Of a stretch of DNA of 64,000 nt, positions 24,294-34,560 are shown piece by piece (within the stretch, counting starts at the first letter, position 1; every line of letters begins with the position of its first letter). The notes below the pieces were generated by a model that made no database searches, was not told where the DNA came from, and saw only the letters and a list, made by a program, of their open reading frames with translations. Source of the DNA: Epiperipatus broadwayi. Lineage: Eukaryota > Onychophora > Udeonychophora > Euonychophora > Peripatidae. Position numbers and translations under genes: made by a program. The stretch is taken from positions 3,661,501 to 3,725,500 of the forward strand of contig JAQFVV010012446.1 in assembly GCA_028023455.1 (NCBI GenBank). Reading direction: 5' to 3'.

Positions 24294-24337
24294 ACCAACT
24301 GATGGTTGCTGGTTTAGCATGAAATACAAATATTGGT
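24294..24337 (+). ncRNA. hammerhead ribozyme, family V, right arm
   Basis: Plus strand: stem I ACCAA pairs perfectly with TTGGT; box CTGATGG (A9 changed); stem II TTGCT/AGCAT with loop GGTTT; GAAA; ATACAAATA. The perfect 5-bp stem I is strong support for the fold. The A9 change probably inactivates it. Confidence 0.65.
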
Positions 24338-24602
24338 AATTATTTATCTTTTCGACATATATGTATTGAAGTGTATCAGTGTTATGAGATAGAGTGGAGA
24401 GTAGTGGGTTGTGTGAAAATCTGTGCTCATATACCCTATATATTACATATATTGATGCAGGTATATAATAAGCCTGTATTTCAATTATTTTATAATTAGT
24501 GTAATAAATATTTTTTTTTTAAATCTTCATTTTCTTTAGTCATTATTGTGTTTTTTTAGGGGGGAGGGAGTCAATCATTTTTAGTTAAAGTATATAATAT
24601 TG

Positions 24603-25160
24603 ATCCACTTAAACTATCGGTCCACTACAAGATGAAGGTCTATCTAAGCTCAATCCAATTTTTTGATCTTTAGCTTCTCTTCTTTATACTTCACCAGAAA
24701 ACTTCCTTATTTCATCTATAGATCTAATATGTGGTCTCTTTCTAGGTCTTTTACAATCTCTAAGGATATATTTTGACTACAACTGTGGTGTGTGGTCATG
24801 GGTATCAGTGGTATGAGATAGTGTGGATAGATGAAGGGTGCTCAAAAGTCTGAGTTCAAATCCCCTATAACTACAAACTATCAATTTATTATCACCACTT
24901 GTAGCAATTGTCAGTAATGTCTACTTTCATTTTCTTCATGTTAGTCCTAACATATGTCTCTTCATAGTTGATTGCATGATCTGAGGTCTGTTTCTGTTAA
25001 ATGTCCAAGTCTCAGATCCATAAGTAAAAATGTAGAAAAGCATTCCCTCCCAATTTTGATTAAAATATTTGTAGTGTTACAATTATACATAAGCAGCTAT
25101 TTACATTCAATTCTAGAACTACCTACTTTAATCTTGTGAAATCCATGGACACCAGGATAA
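24603..25160 (-). mobile_element. RTE LINE 3' relic split by a family V fragment
   Basis: 24603-24775 matches the RTE 3' end (CCACTACAAGATGAAGGTCT, then GTGGTCTCTTTCTAGGTC). 24915-25160 matches the next part upstream in the element (GTCCAAGTCTCAGATCCATA). Between them lies a family V arm. The gap therefore marks an insertion into an older RTE copy. Confidence 0.65.
24776..24895 (+). mobile_element. family V arm inserted in RTE relic
   Basis: Carries GTATGAGATAGTGTGGATAG and AGTCTGAGTTCAAATCCCC as in the outer arm at 27100-27482. GAGTTCAAATCC resembles a tRNA B box, but no clear A box pairs with it. No ribozyme in this fragment. Confidence 0.5.
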
Positions 25161-26225
25161 TGAAGTGGTATAAAATCTTCAGAATGATAATTTATTGGCC
25201 TTTACCTTTGTTATTGAAAACTAGGATTCAATGTTGAGTCTAGCACATTTGACATTTAACAGACATCTTTATAATATTCAAACTAATAATCTGAAATTTA
25301 AAAAAACTCTAAAGTTTCAAACGTAGACAGACTCACTTGCACGATTGTATAGATCTGATGTCAGGGCAGTTTCTATATATTTTAGATGCCTCAGTTTTAT
25401 AACAGCTGTAGACTTTTGTATTCTTTGATTAGGAAAACTAATACCAACAACAGCATCACACATCTCTTTATATGAGATCATGTGATGTTATTGCTATTCA
25501 CTGTGAGTGAGTTAGTTTTGGTAACGGTTAATTCTTGATTGTTACTTCCACATCTTGTCAGTTTAAAAGCAAGATGACATAGAGTTTTCTCCATTCTCTT
25601 TTGAGAAAATGTGACTACGTCTTTTTATTATTATAATTTTAAGCTAATTAAAATTATTTACTCTGAATTATGTCTCAAGAAGTTAAATATTTCAGTTATC
25701 ATTTATTTCAGTTGAAAATAATACATAGTGTGTCCCAGTGAAAAGGTGATTGGTTCTTTCACCAAGCTTCTTGTAACGTCATCTCTGAATCAATACATAT
25801 GTTACATGGCAACATAGTTTAACTATTCAGTTTAATTATTCATCACAAAAATGTTAAGGTTCTAGCATATCTGGATCAAGTTGTGAAACTTTCTTGGAAC
25901 TCAAATCTTCACTGCTATACACAGTTTGAATCATTTTAAACATTTCAGTGTCAGTTTTTCGTAATATAAAACAAAATTCAATGTTAGTATATCCCTCCGT
26001 CAAAATACAAAATATACATATCATGTAATAGTAAGTGGCACTGTTGGAAGCTTGAAAAGAGAACTAGTCACTAGTCACATTTTCTTGGGAGGAATTGTAT
26101 ACATTAGATTTTAAAGAGATTTGTTAAAGTAAAAGAAAAAAAAAACACATCTCTATTTTACATTGATATAATGGTTAATATTTTCATTTAATATAAGTGT
26201 AATGCAGTTCTTTTTATCTGGAGTA

Positions 26226-26228
<3 letters not shown>
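25161..26228. other. AT-rich spacer
   Basis: No gene, RNA or known repeat recognised. Confidence 0.45.
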
Positions 26229-26317
<89 letters not shown>

Positions 26318-26490
26318 AACATTAAAAATAAAAATATAACGGGTCTCGACGTCACTGTCACTATCTCTGGGCGAATCGATTCCAGGGAGTCTGACTTTTG
26401 ACCAGAAAAAGACAACTCTTCCCGGGATCTCCACCATAAAGAATTGAAACATTGATGTTACCAAGTAGGAGAATGGGGAGGATCCCACAT
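26229..26490 (-). mobile_element. LINE- or SINE-type 3' tail with (TAA)n
   Basis: A conspicuously GC-richer 150-bp block (on the minus strand CTTTATGGTGGAGATCCCGG, GGTCAAAAGTCAGACTCCC, GAGACCCGTTAT) runs into a (TAA)n microsatellite at 26229-26315. A unique 3' end followed by a short-period tail is typical of non-LTR retrotransposons and their SINEs. The family is not recognised. The open minus frame (26270-26488) mostly reflects the tail read as isoleucines. Confidence 0.5.
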
Positions 26491-26855
26491 AGAAAACAAA
26501 TCCTTAAATTCCTACTACAAAAAGCAATTTCTTAACTTTTTTATACATATATAAATATATTTCTAAATATGTAGAAAAGGGTTTTTAAAATGATGCGTTG
26601 TATATAGATAGCATCAATACATAAAACTTCTTATGGTAGAATTGTGGTGTTAGAATGCTGATTCATAATCTTTAAAATTCCATTATTGCACTCTTTGTAG
26701 AACCAATTTATTATGAATGACAGTATTATGTTATTATAAAAGTCATATTTTACTACCTATAATAAACAGCTACTCCTAATCGAATACCATTCCAATTTTT
26801 TTAAAAAGGAAAAAGATAAGAAAAAAGAAGGGGGGGGGTACTCTAAAAATGAGTT

Positions 26856-26967
26856 GTTTTTTTCCATATGTCATAGCATCGGCTGGGAGGCGAATCCACA
26901 ACCGTCTGCAACCAACTACTTGCTTGCAAGGCGGCTGCGATGACCTCTCGGCTAACAACGCTTGACA
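26856..26967 (-). mobile_element. tRNA-derived SINE with 14-bp TSD
   Basis: Perfect target duplication TCTAAAAATGAGTT at 26842-26855 and 26968-26981. The minus strand starts GTCAAGCGTTGTTAGCCGAG, contains A-box-like TAGCCGAGAGG and B-box-like GGATTCGCCTCC, and ends in ATGCTATGACATATGG plus a short A tail. Three more copies are at 30596, 36847 and 60146. Pol III promoter boxes with a tRNA-like 5' part define it as a SINE. It needs a LINE in trans. Confidence 0.88.
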
Positions 26968-27099
26968 TCTAAAAATGAGTTTTGTATGATTAATCTCTGA
27001 ATCACAGATTCATTCACATATAGAACATATCTATTTTTCTATTCATTTAATATTTTCAAATTTGAAATACAGGCATTCCTATACCTGGAACTTAATTGT

Positions 27100-27482
27100 A
27101 AATATAGGGGATTTGAACTCAGACTTTCAAGCAACATTCAACTATCCACAGTATCTCATACTACTGTTACACATGACCACACACATCAGATTTTCAATGG
27201 TGTGGATGGCTGAAGAGTTAAGGTTGGAATAGATTGCAGCCTGTCCATTAAAGTATAAAGATTTCCTACCTTAATTTAAACTGAGCACTGATTATATATA
27301 TATATGTGTGTGTGTGTGTGTGGGAGATGATAATCTGGTTCAACTGATGAGTGCTGGCTCAACACGAAATACGTATATTGGTGATTGTTTATCTTTTCTA
27401 CATGTGTGTAGTCACGTGTGTCAATAGAATGAGATAGTGTGGATAGTTGAAGGTTGCTTGAAAGTCTGAGTTCAAATCCCCT
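27100..27482 (+). mobile_element. family V element with terminal inverted repeats
   Basis: Ends are ~85-bp inverted repeats: TATAGGGGATTTGAACTCAG at left, GAGTTCAAATCCCCTATA at right. The inside carries one plus-strand hammerhead and a TA/GT microsatellite (~27293-27322). Unlike 23893-24438 the interior is single-copy, so this may be closer to the original layout. Confidence 0.65.
27339..27382 (+). ncRNA. hammerhead ribozyme, family V, core intact
   Basis: Plus strand: stem I TTCAA against TTGGT (4 pairs with one G-U), box CTGATGA, stem II GTG/CAC with further weak pairs, GAAA, perfect self-complementary stem III ATACGTAT, H17 = A. Predicted cleavage after position 27377 in an AUA triplet, which is allowed (NUH) but uncommon. 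Confidence 0.7.
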
Positions 27483-27554
27483 ATATTTTTAATATTTTAA
27501 AAAGATTTTCTTTTAATTTCTTCAGCAGAAAACTTTTCCGAAATACTTTAACAC

Positions 27555-27765
27555 CATTCTTTCCTAAACTTTTCTCAGTGGAAATAATTGACATTGCACT
27601 TCTTTAGAATGCCTTTGGGACAATGCTTATATCGTAGACGGTGTCTACCTTTCCACGAAAACCATGCTTAAGTTCACCATAAAACATTCTTTTAGAATAA
27701 ATCTTTCATTGCTCATTTATTTTCCACGTCCAATCCAACGGAGTTATGAGTTTATAATAACGGAT
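27555..27765 (-). mobile_element. second LINE family, C-terminal relic
   Basis: The minus strand reads RMFYGELKHGFRGKVDTV, then further residues ending near a CN(V/Y)-like segment, and aligns in DNA to 15340-15640. The YGELKHG motif is common near the C-terminus of LINE proteins. Too short to place in a clade. Confidence 0.55.
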
Positions 27766-27779
27766 TCAGCATTGATTGT

Positions 27780-27955
27780 ATATATATATATATGAGATGA
27801 TAATCTGGACCAACTGACGAGTGCTGGTTTAGCACGAAATACGTTTATTGTCGATTATTTATCTTTTCAACATGTGTGTGATAAAGTTTGTCAGCAGTAT
27901 GAGATAGCGTGGATAATTGAGGGTCGGGTGAAAGTCTGAGTTCACCTCCCCCCCC
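27780..27955 (+). mobile_element. family V half element
   Basis: Matches the right half of 27100-27482 from GAGATGATAATCTGGACCAA to AAAGTCTGAGTTCA, then a C-run. The left half is missing. Confidence 0.6.
27809..27852 (+). ncRNA. hammerhead ribozyme, family V, best stem II
   Basis: Plus strand: box CTGACGA (N7 = C), perfect 5-bp stem II GTGCT/AGCAC with loop GGTTT, GAAA, stem III ATAC/GTTT with one mismatch, H17 = A. Stem I ACCAA against TTGTC keeps only three pairs. Core intact; stem I weakened. Confidence 0.7.
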
Positions 27956-28039
27956 CCATACAATAACGGACTCAGTAATATCACGTCTAGAAAAAAAATC
28001 CATATTTTACGACGTAGCAATATTGTTCATAATAAACAA

Positions 28040-28160
28040 TAACTAATGGCTCTATTGTTTGGGCGATCGTAAGTCCGATCACCGGAAGTAACAGAGCTGG
28101 GTTGCTATCCATTGATCTTGGGCTTTAGAATCTGACACTCTACCATCGCATTAAATTATG
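28040..28160 (+). repeat. SINE-like unit related to the 156-bp array
   Basis: AATGGCTCTATTG, AAGTCCGATCACCGGAAGT and AGAATCTGACACTCTACC line up with the unit of the array at 5108-6300. This single, more GC-rich copy may be nearer to the ancestral repeat. No clear target duplication. Confidence 0.55.
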
Positions 28161-28349
28161 CGAAGCATAGAATTATCATCATTATGTGTGTGTGTGTTTT
28201 AATTATCTGGTGATAATAAAATTTAACTTGTTTTTATCGCAATTTTAAATTTGTTTAAGTAAAACATTTTTGTTGATATTCGATGATTACTTACAATCAA
28301 TTTTTTTTTAATGTAATGCACAATTTTTTAAACGAGTATATAACTATGT

Positions 28350-28545
28350 AATTGAAATCTTAAACTGGATTCCAAGAGATTGTAAAAGACTCAAAAAGAG
28401 ACCATATGTGAGATGGTTGGATGAAATAAGAAAGTGCGCAGGGATGATGTGGAGAAGAGAAACTAAAGATCGGAGAAGATGATTGAACTTGGAGACATCT
28501 TCATCCTGCATAGGATTGATAATGGTTGATGATGAAGATGATATT
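28350..28545 (+). mobile_element. RTE LINE 3' relic
   Basis: Plus strand reads EILNWIPRDCKRLKKRPYV and WMMWRR-type residues before a TGATGATGAAGATGAT tail. It starts at the same codon as the copy at 904. A short, dead, 5'-truncated copy. Confidence 0.75.
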
Positions 28546-28559
28546 TCCAATAGGATAAT

Positions 28560-29268
28560 CAATTATTTTCTCAAATTTATTAAATTTTAATTCGATTTAA
28601 AGAGAGGTTTATGTATATAAAGAATAGCAGCCCACGAACTTTTTAGCTATCGAACCAACCGGTCTATGATTCAGTGTTTGGTGCTTTGAGAGTTAATACA
28701 ATTTTAGATGTGAAGCAAGTTTAACTTGAATAATTTTCGAGAGCGACGAATGTGTTGTGAAATTTAAGCATTAACCTTTTTTAACTTTTACTAATCTTTA
28801 AATGTATTGACGCTAGTCTATGTTTCAAATAACGAAGTTAGAGTTTTGTATATATTTTCAAAATGAAAATCAGAAATTTGTTTCGTGCTTTTCAAAACTC
28901 TTAATTTATTTTTCTTGCCTAGCCTTTTAACCATTTTATTGAGATTTCAATTATTGTCTTATTCAATTATTTCATTCATAATTAGACTTTGATTCATTTA
29001 TCATGTTATCTTTATTTTTTATCTTTTTAAAAATAAAACCGCCTGTAGATCTACGATAATTTAATTGAAGAATGCGCTTTAATATTATTTGTGTTTTACT
29101 GACTGTGCGTAAATTGTCAGTTATAAATAATTTTATTCTAACATCTATATTATTATTTCATATAAATTTGAAAATATTTATAGATGTAATAATTTTTATA
29201 AACTTCAAAATGACGTTTGCGTAAATATAAACCTATATGTTTTTAAATATAAGTATTATATATATAAA
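28560..29268. other. AT-rich spacer
   Basis: No gene or repeat recognised. Confidence 0.45.
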
Positions 29269-29426
29269 GTATACTTTAAACCACCAAACATCACATGATC
29301 ACCATTCTTTACACAGAAGCTAAACTCTCCATATAGTAGCGCCGCTCAGTGCAAGCCAGAGTAATCAGTGGATGCAAGAAGGTTTGTCCATAAAATTCAT
29401 ACCTACTGCCTACTCATCCAAAATAT

Positions 29427-29466
29427 CCCCAGACTAGTTTCTAGCTTTTGGCTTTCATCAGTGAGG
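29427..29466 (-). ncRNA. hammerhead ribozyme, family H1
   Basis: Minus strand: stem I CCTCA against TGGGG, box CTGATGA, stem II AGC/GCT (loop CAAAA), GAAA, ACTAGT, triplet GTC. Same structure as 11158-11197; core complete, stem II short. Confidence 0.72.
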
Positions 29467-29563
29467 AGTTTTTTGGATTCAAAGCTTTATTCTTAGCTAA
29501 TAGGGTAAAAGGTGGCTGCATTAGATCCTAATATCTGGGTGCAGTGCTCTCAGATCCAAGGCT

Positions 29564-29603
29564 CCTCAGTAATGAAAACCACAAACTAGAAACTAGTCTG
29601 GGA
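29564..29603 (+). ncRNA. hammerhead relic, family H1, inverted partner
   Basis: Plus strand: CCTCA, then GTAATGA in place of CTGATGA, AACCACAAACTA, GAAA, ACTAGT, C, TGGGA. The box is destroyed. Confidence 0.55.
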
Positions 29604-29729
29604 ATATTGGATGAGTAGGTACTAGATAGGATTTTATGCACAAACCTTCTTGCATCCATTGATTACTCTGTCTTGCACTGAGTGGTGCTACTGTATGGAG
29701 AGTTTAGCCTCTGTGTAAAATATACTTTA

Positions 29730-30581
29730 TTAAATAGTCAATGATATACAAGCATTAATATATGTATACATTTTAGTAAAATTTATTGCACCCAGCATAC
29801 TTTCAACATTTCCGAATCATATTCATGGTCAGTCTGCTGACAACATTAATTTTTTGCTGATTTGAATGTTATTTGATTTTTGGTTTATTAGACATTCATT
29901 TTGTGTAATGAACCACACTTCTTTTATTTTATGTTTGCAATCTTTTCTCTTTTCGCACATAAATTTTAACAACCCTTGGATCACAACTATAGCCCACCAT
30001 ATTATCTTTCATGATTATAAAAGACTGATGAGTTGGTAGTGTCAGACTTCGCCTTAGATTTTCTATACATTAGAAAATGCTGGATGATTCTAGTTCTAAG
30101 ATTTGTCCTGGTTTCATCACTGTATACATATGGACAGTCTTTTTGACTGCAGCTTACAGCATAGACTGCATTGGACCTATCTAATGTTAGAATTTTATCC
30201 TTCGTGTTGTTAATAAGCTTACTTAAATTTATGGAGATCTGAATCTGACATTAAATTTGTCCCAGCAAATTTGTACTATTTTATTACCCATACGTGATAA
30301 ATATGGTAGAGCAGTCCCGCTTTTATTGGTATCTCAACGATCGTCACCAAAAATTAATATTCTCATAGACGAATCATGAATATAATGTGAAAGAGTTGAA
30401 AATATATTTGGTGCTATAAATTTTACCAACTTTAAACTCTTAGTATTTCTATATAATTATAATGGTAGACTATCAAAATATAATAATATATGTATAAAAG
30501 AATAAATTACATTTGATAGTTTTGTTCAAGGAGAGATCTGAAGAGTGATTTGAACTTGAAGAAAGTAATATCTTATGTAGG
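29730..30581. other. AT-rich spacer
   Basis: No gene recognised; a moderately complex segment at 29.75-30.4 kb resembles nothing else in the window. Confidence 0.4.
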
Positions 30582-30595
30582 TAGATGTACACTTT

Positions 30596-30695
30596 TTTTC
30601 CATGTGTCAAAGCATCGGCCGGGAAGCGAACCCAAAAACCCGGGACAACTGCTTGTAAAGCAGCTGTGCTGACCACTCGACCACCAACGCTTGAC
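30596..30695 (-). mobile_element. tRNA-derived SINE with 14-bp TSD
   Basis: Perfect duplication TAGATGTACACTTT at 30582-30595 and 30696-30709. The minus strand has A-box-like TGGTCGAGTGG, an anticodon-arm-like GCTGCTTTACAAGCAG and B-box-like GGGTTCGCTTCC, so the tRNA origin (perhaps valine- or leucine-type) is clearest in this copy. Ends GATGCTTTGACACATGG plus A tail. Confidence 0.9.
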
Positions 30696-31149
30696 TAGAT
30701 GTACACTTTATTTGCAATTTATACACTTTATATGAAACTGCATTGAAGACTAAGCGTGCTTTGAGTAGCATTGTGATTTTATGCTGAAAAAATGCACAAT
30801 TCATAAAAATATTATCTGCCAAATTAATTGTTTACAAATTTTTTAGGCAAGAATTTGAGAAACCACTAAAGTCATCAGATTGATTCCAGTTTTGGCATTT
30901 TTGGTGCTCAAACGTCTTACGAACACTCAGACCATGAAGTCATTTGATTATTTATTTTTATTATACATATATATCATCATCAATATTATGTCATTGTTAC
31001 TACCATTACAAGAATTATATGTTTTTTAAGCATATTTTTGATCATTGATTAGTTGGAAAAAACATAGTTTTTAATCCATATTTGAAAATAGGTTTGTTTA
31101 AAAGTTAAACATGCGCATAAATATTTCTTTGTCATAACAAATACGAGCA

Positions 31150-31375
31150 TCAGAAATGACAGAGTGAAGACATCATCTATGGATCTGGAGTTCCAGAGTC
31201 TGCCATTCCAAAATACATCAAACCATGCCGGCAGACGAGAATGTATTATTACCCAGAATTAATAAGAAGTTCAAGCATTGAGCTGTTAGAGCTGGGCCAT
31301 GATCTACGGAACTTGAGCTCCAAGAGTCTGTCACTCGGCCATTGTATTACACCATGCTGGGCTGTGTGTAAATGC
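31150..31375 (+). repeat. two SINE-like units, head to tail
   Basis: CTGGAGTTCCAGAGTCTGCC (31181) and TTGAGCTCCAAGAGTCTGTC (31313), each followed by a CCATnCCAAA or CCATTGTATT segment and ACCATGC, resemble 28040-28160. Spacing about 130 bp. Confidence 0.45.
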
Positions 31376-32203
31376 TTATATTTAGCAATCACTAGTGGTT
31401 ATTCTATCTCCACTACCTTTTACTATTTTGTACCATTTTTGCATAAGATTGAGACTCTTTATGAGATAATGTATATTGCAATGCTGGCTGTATGTAATAA
31501 CTGTTAACAGGTTGCATATAGCAATATATACAATTGATCACTTGTTTAAATTTTTCAGTGTATTGCTCTTTTGAATTTTATAATAGAAGCTACTTCCCCC
31601 CAGGTAATAATTTCAGACCACTTTCTCTCAGTATACACTATTTTGTGATTACTGGTGAGTTATGAGTACTGTATGGAGGTGCATTAGCTCATTTGATGCA
31701 TAACGATTATCCATTAAATACATGCAATGTAACAGAGTGTGATCTGAAATAGTTACTCCAGTAAATAGTATTTACTCTGGCAAATAGTTGCAGTTCAATG
31801 TAATTTTGTAAAGGAGAATAATTTGAATAATCTGGGTTATCACATATATTTCTACTGCACAGCTGTTAATTATCGAATGTATGCATTTGTTTAATAGAAA
31901 AGCATACTTTAAAAATATGTAAATGAGTCTGGAAAAGTCTCAGCTCTTTACTACATGGAAAATTGACAAATGGCTCTACAGTATGTATAAATTTTAGGCC
32001 TTAATCTTCATCAGCTTAGAACTATGAGAATTTTTCACACAGATATAGCAATGGTTGATTTTATATTAGTATTGGTAAATCGAACAAAGTACATTAAAAC
32101 ATGAATATTCAACATTGCAGTCTTTTCTGTAAATCTGCCTAATCCAATATAACTGAAACACACAGGCTTATTATATACCTGTGTCTATATATGTAATATA
32201 TAT
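31376..32203. other. AT-rich spacer
   Basis: No gene recognised. TTCATCAG at ~31990 is not part of a ribozyme core. Confidence 0.4.
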
Positions 32204-32369
32204 TGGGTATATGAGCACAGATTTTCACATGACCCACCACTCTCCACACCATCTCATAATGCTGACACACCTGAACACATATGGCATGTATGTGTTCAGG
32301 TGTGTCAGTGTTATGAGATGGTGTGGAGAGTGGTGGGTCTTGTGAAAGTCTGTGCTCATATATCCTAAT
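32204..32369. mobile_element. near-perfect palindrome made of family V ends
   Basis: Arms of ~80 bp (32204-32283 and 32290-32369) are almost exact inverted copies with a ~6-nt centre (TGGCAT region). Sequence such as AGTCTGTGCTCATAT and GTTATGAGATGGTGTGGAG identifies family V termini. The interior with the ribozyme has been lost. Confidence 0.8.
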
Positions 32370-34304
32370 CCAATATAGTAAATTTTTAGCATTAATCAAA
32401 GCAGATTCAGAAATTGCTTCTGTAAATTAATTCTGATCTAGGAATCTTGTACCAAAACATGCAATTGTTGGTTTGACAAACTGTGAAAATATATAAACCA
32501 ATTTGAAGGGATATTTAGTTTCAATCATGGTGCAAATAAGCTGGTTTGTTGAAAAAGATGTAGTAGTGAATTGTCATGTTTTAATATGAGATGTCAATAA
32601 GAAGAACAGTCATTATACTTGTGCAGATAGCAGAATGATTGATCACGTTTTTCATTTAGTATGGTAATATAATAATAGATGTTTTGAACACAATGATTAA
32701 AAGTGACATCTTTCTAGAGTTCTTAATCTTTTAATTACATGCTTTATTTAAGATTTCTTGATAAGGTTAATTATGTCATTTATTATTAGAATGTGTTATC
32801 AGGCAGGAAGTCAAGAAATTTAGTTTGCTTTTTTGCCTCTGTTGAGAAATTTTGCAAACTTTTTTTTTTACAGCTTTAAAATTTATGTATATATATTTTT
32901 CTAATATTTTAATGTCAAAAAAATTTAAAATATGTCGGGATATTTGAATAAGCAGGTCTTCAAAGTTTCTTAAACTCTAAGATGATGGGCACCTATTATA
33001 TATTTGATGATCTCAAACTTTGCAAGAAAATATTACGATGATCTAAAAACTTGATTTTGTGGAAAGTTTCATAATTAGAAATCATATATATATATATTAT
33101 TACATATTTATTTTTTACAGAAAAGTTTTATTTTTAAATATAAAAGCTTATATTCTTCTGAGTAACGCCACTATGGAAATTACAACTGCAGGAAATTCAA
33201 CTGTCTAAAAAATGTCGCCACTAAATAATCTGTAATAACATTTTGCAATATCATAAAAATTACTAAAAAATTGTAAACATTTAAAGTATTATTTGATTGA
33301 TTTACTAATTACTAAAAATAATTCCTTCAGATTTTTAAAACAAATATCAAACAAAGAAGATTTCATTCATTTTGCAAATTGAATTAGCTCCACCTGAAAT
33401 TTGATAATGAAACGGCACTTTATTTTGATTAAAATCTAATTTTTAAAATAATTCTGAAAATCAAATGTGATTTTTTAAAAATGTATTTAATTTCTAAACA
33501 AAAATATCTATCAAATAAGTTCAAATTTATTATATTCTGATGGTTTAATATTAAAGTGAAAGTTGAAAGCTTAAAGTAAATGAGAACAAAAATATCTATC
33601 AGAATACGTGAGGGTTAATTAATAGAATGAGTTTCTGTCTCTGTCTTGATTAGTGTTTAGGCGAGCATCAGGTCAGTTAATTTGTGTGAACAATTGGCTT
33701 CATTTCAAGATGGCTGATAAACATTGATTTCCGAAATAAATTCATACTGCAAAATCATTTGTCAATTTTTTTACATTATATGGCAATGGAATAATGGATG
33801 TTTTTTGTATAATAATATCTCTTCAGGTTTATTTAAATATATGTATTACATATAAATACAGTAGTGTATTTAAGGGGGGGCCTGAATATGATATTTTGAA
33901 TATATATCTAAATTCAGTATATGTTGCTTTATCATGATGAAACATATATGTATTTTATGACAATTATAAATGCAGAATTCCATTACAAAATTTTATTGTC
34001 AGTCTCTAGAAGTCATTTGAATTACATTTTGGACTTTTTTTAAAACAAATTAATCTTTACTTTTCCTTACATTTTACCAATTTTAAAATTATTTCTTTAG
34101 AAGTATAAGTTCAAAAATTAAAATTTTTCTTAAAAATATTTTAATTATGCAAATATAGAAAAAAAAAGCTGGAATGCATAATCAGAACAATAGACTTTAT
34201 TTTGCTATCTCTGCCAAAAATATATTTGCAATAAATAAATAACTGGATTGCATTTCTAACATGCAAACAAAATTGTGTAAAAACTGCAAAAAAATTTCTC
34301 TGTA
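32370..34304. other. AT-rich spacer
   Basis: Homopolymer-rich DNA with no gene, RNA or repeat recognised. Confidence 0.45.
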
Positions 34305-34355
34305 CTTCCCTTTTATACACTTCAATGCAATTTTTTATAGATAATTTCTTCTTTA

Positions 34356-34399
34356 TTGTAGTATAGTTTCAACTGCCCTGCAGTCTTCATCGAATCTCC
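34356..34399 (-). ncRNA. hammerhead-like relic, family B left arm
   Basis: Minus strand: CGATGA in place of CTGATGA, stem II GACTG/CAGTT with loop CAGGG, GAAAC. Box mutated. Confidence 0.4.
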
Positions 34400-34451
34400 T
34401 ATATAACTTTCCCTTTCTTCCTTACAATTAGGAAGAAAGGTGAAAGTTATA

Positions 34452-34496
34452 TAAGAGATCTGATGAAGACTGCAGGACAGTTGAAACTATAATAAA
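34452..34496 (+). ncRNA. hammerhead-like motif, family B right arm
   Basis: Plus strand: CTGATGA, A, stem II GACTG/CAGTT (one G-U) with loop CAGGA, GAAAC, TATAATA. Box and GAAA intact; stem I and the cleavage triplet are unclear. Confidence 0.45.
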
Positions 34497-34560
34497 GGAG
34501 GAGTTATATATATATAAAATAGCATTGAAGTGTATAAGAGAGGAATATAGAAAAGTTGGA

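Larger units (their letters stand above)
23893..24438. mobile_element. family V foldback element, ~545 bp
   Basis: Arms 23893-24155 and ~24170-24438 are inverted copies over ~260 bp; the ends read TGAGCACAGACTTTCACA and its near-complement. A hammerhead lies in each arm. Such a palindrome can extrude as a hairpin. Other family V pieces are at 24776, 27100, 27780 and 32204. Confidence 0.75.
29279..29720. mobile_element. family H1 foldback with 9-bp direct flanks
   Basis: Two inverted ~210-bp H1 half units meet near 29500. Ends carry GGCAAAACTCTCC-like sequence in opposite senses. Flanked by TATACTTTA at 29270-29278 and 29721-29729, a plausible short target duplication. Each half contains a hammerhead. 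Confidence 0.65.
34305..34560. mobile_element. family B foldback, ~250 bp
   Basis: Arms 34305-34425 and 34435-34560 are inverted copies (TATACACTTCAATGC / GCATTGAAGTGTATA at the ends, GGAAGAAAGG at the centre). Each arm has a hammerhead-like core. Confidence 0.72.

Noticed and set aside
30020-30045. CTGATGAG as a hammerhead box
   Set aside because: No GAAA after a plausible stem II.
30596-30695. Functional tRNA gene
   Set aside because: A and B boxes are present but there is no closing acceptor stem, and the 14-bp TSD with A tail shows a SINE.
31985-32005. TTCATCAG as another minus-strand hammerhead box
   Set aside because: The sequence after the box gives no stem II with GAAA, and no stem I.
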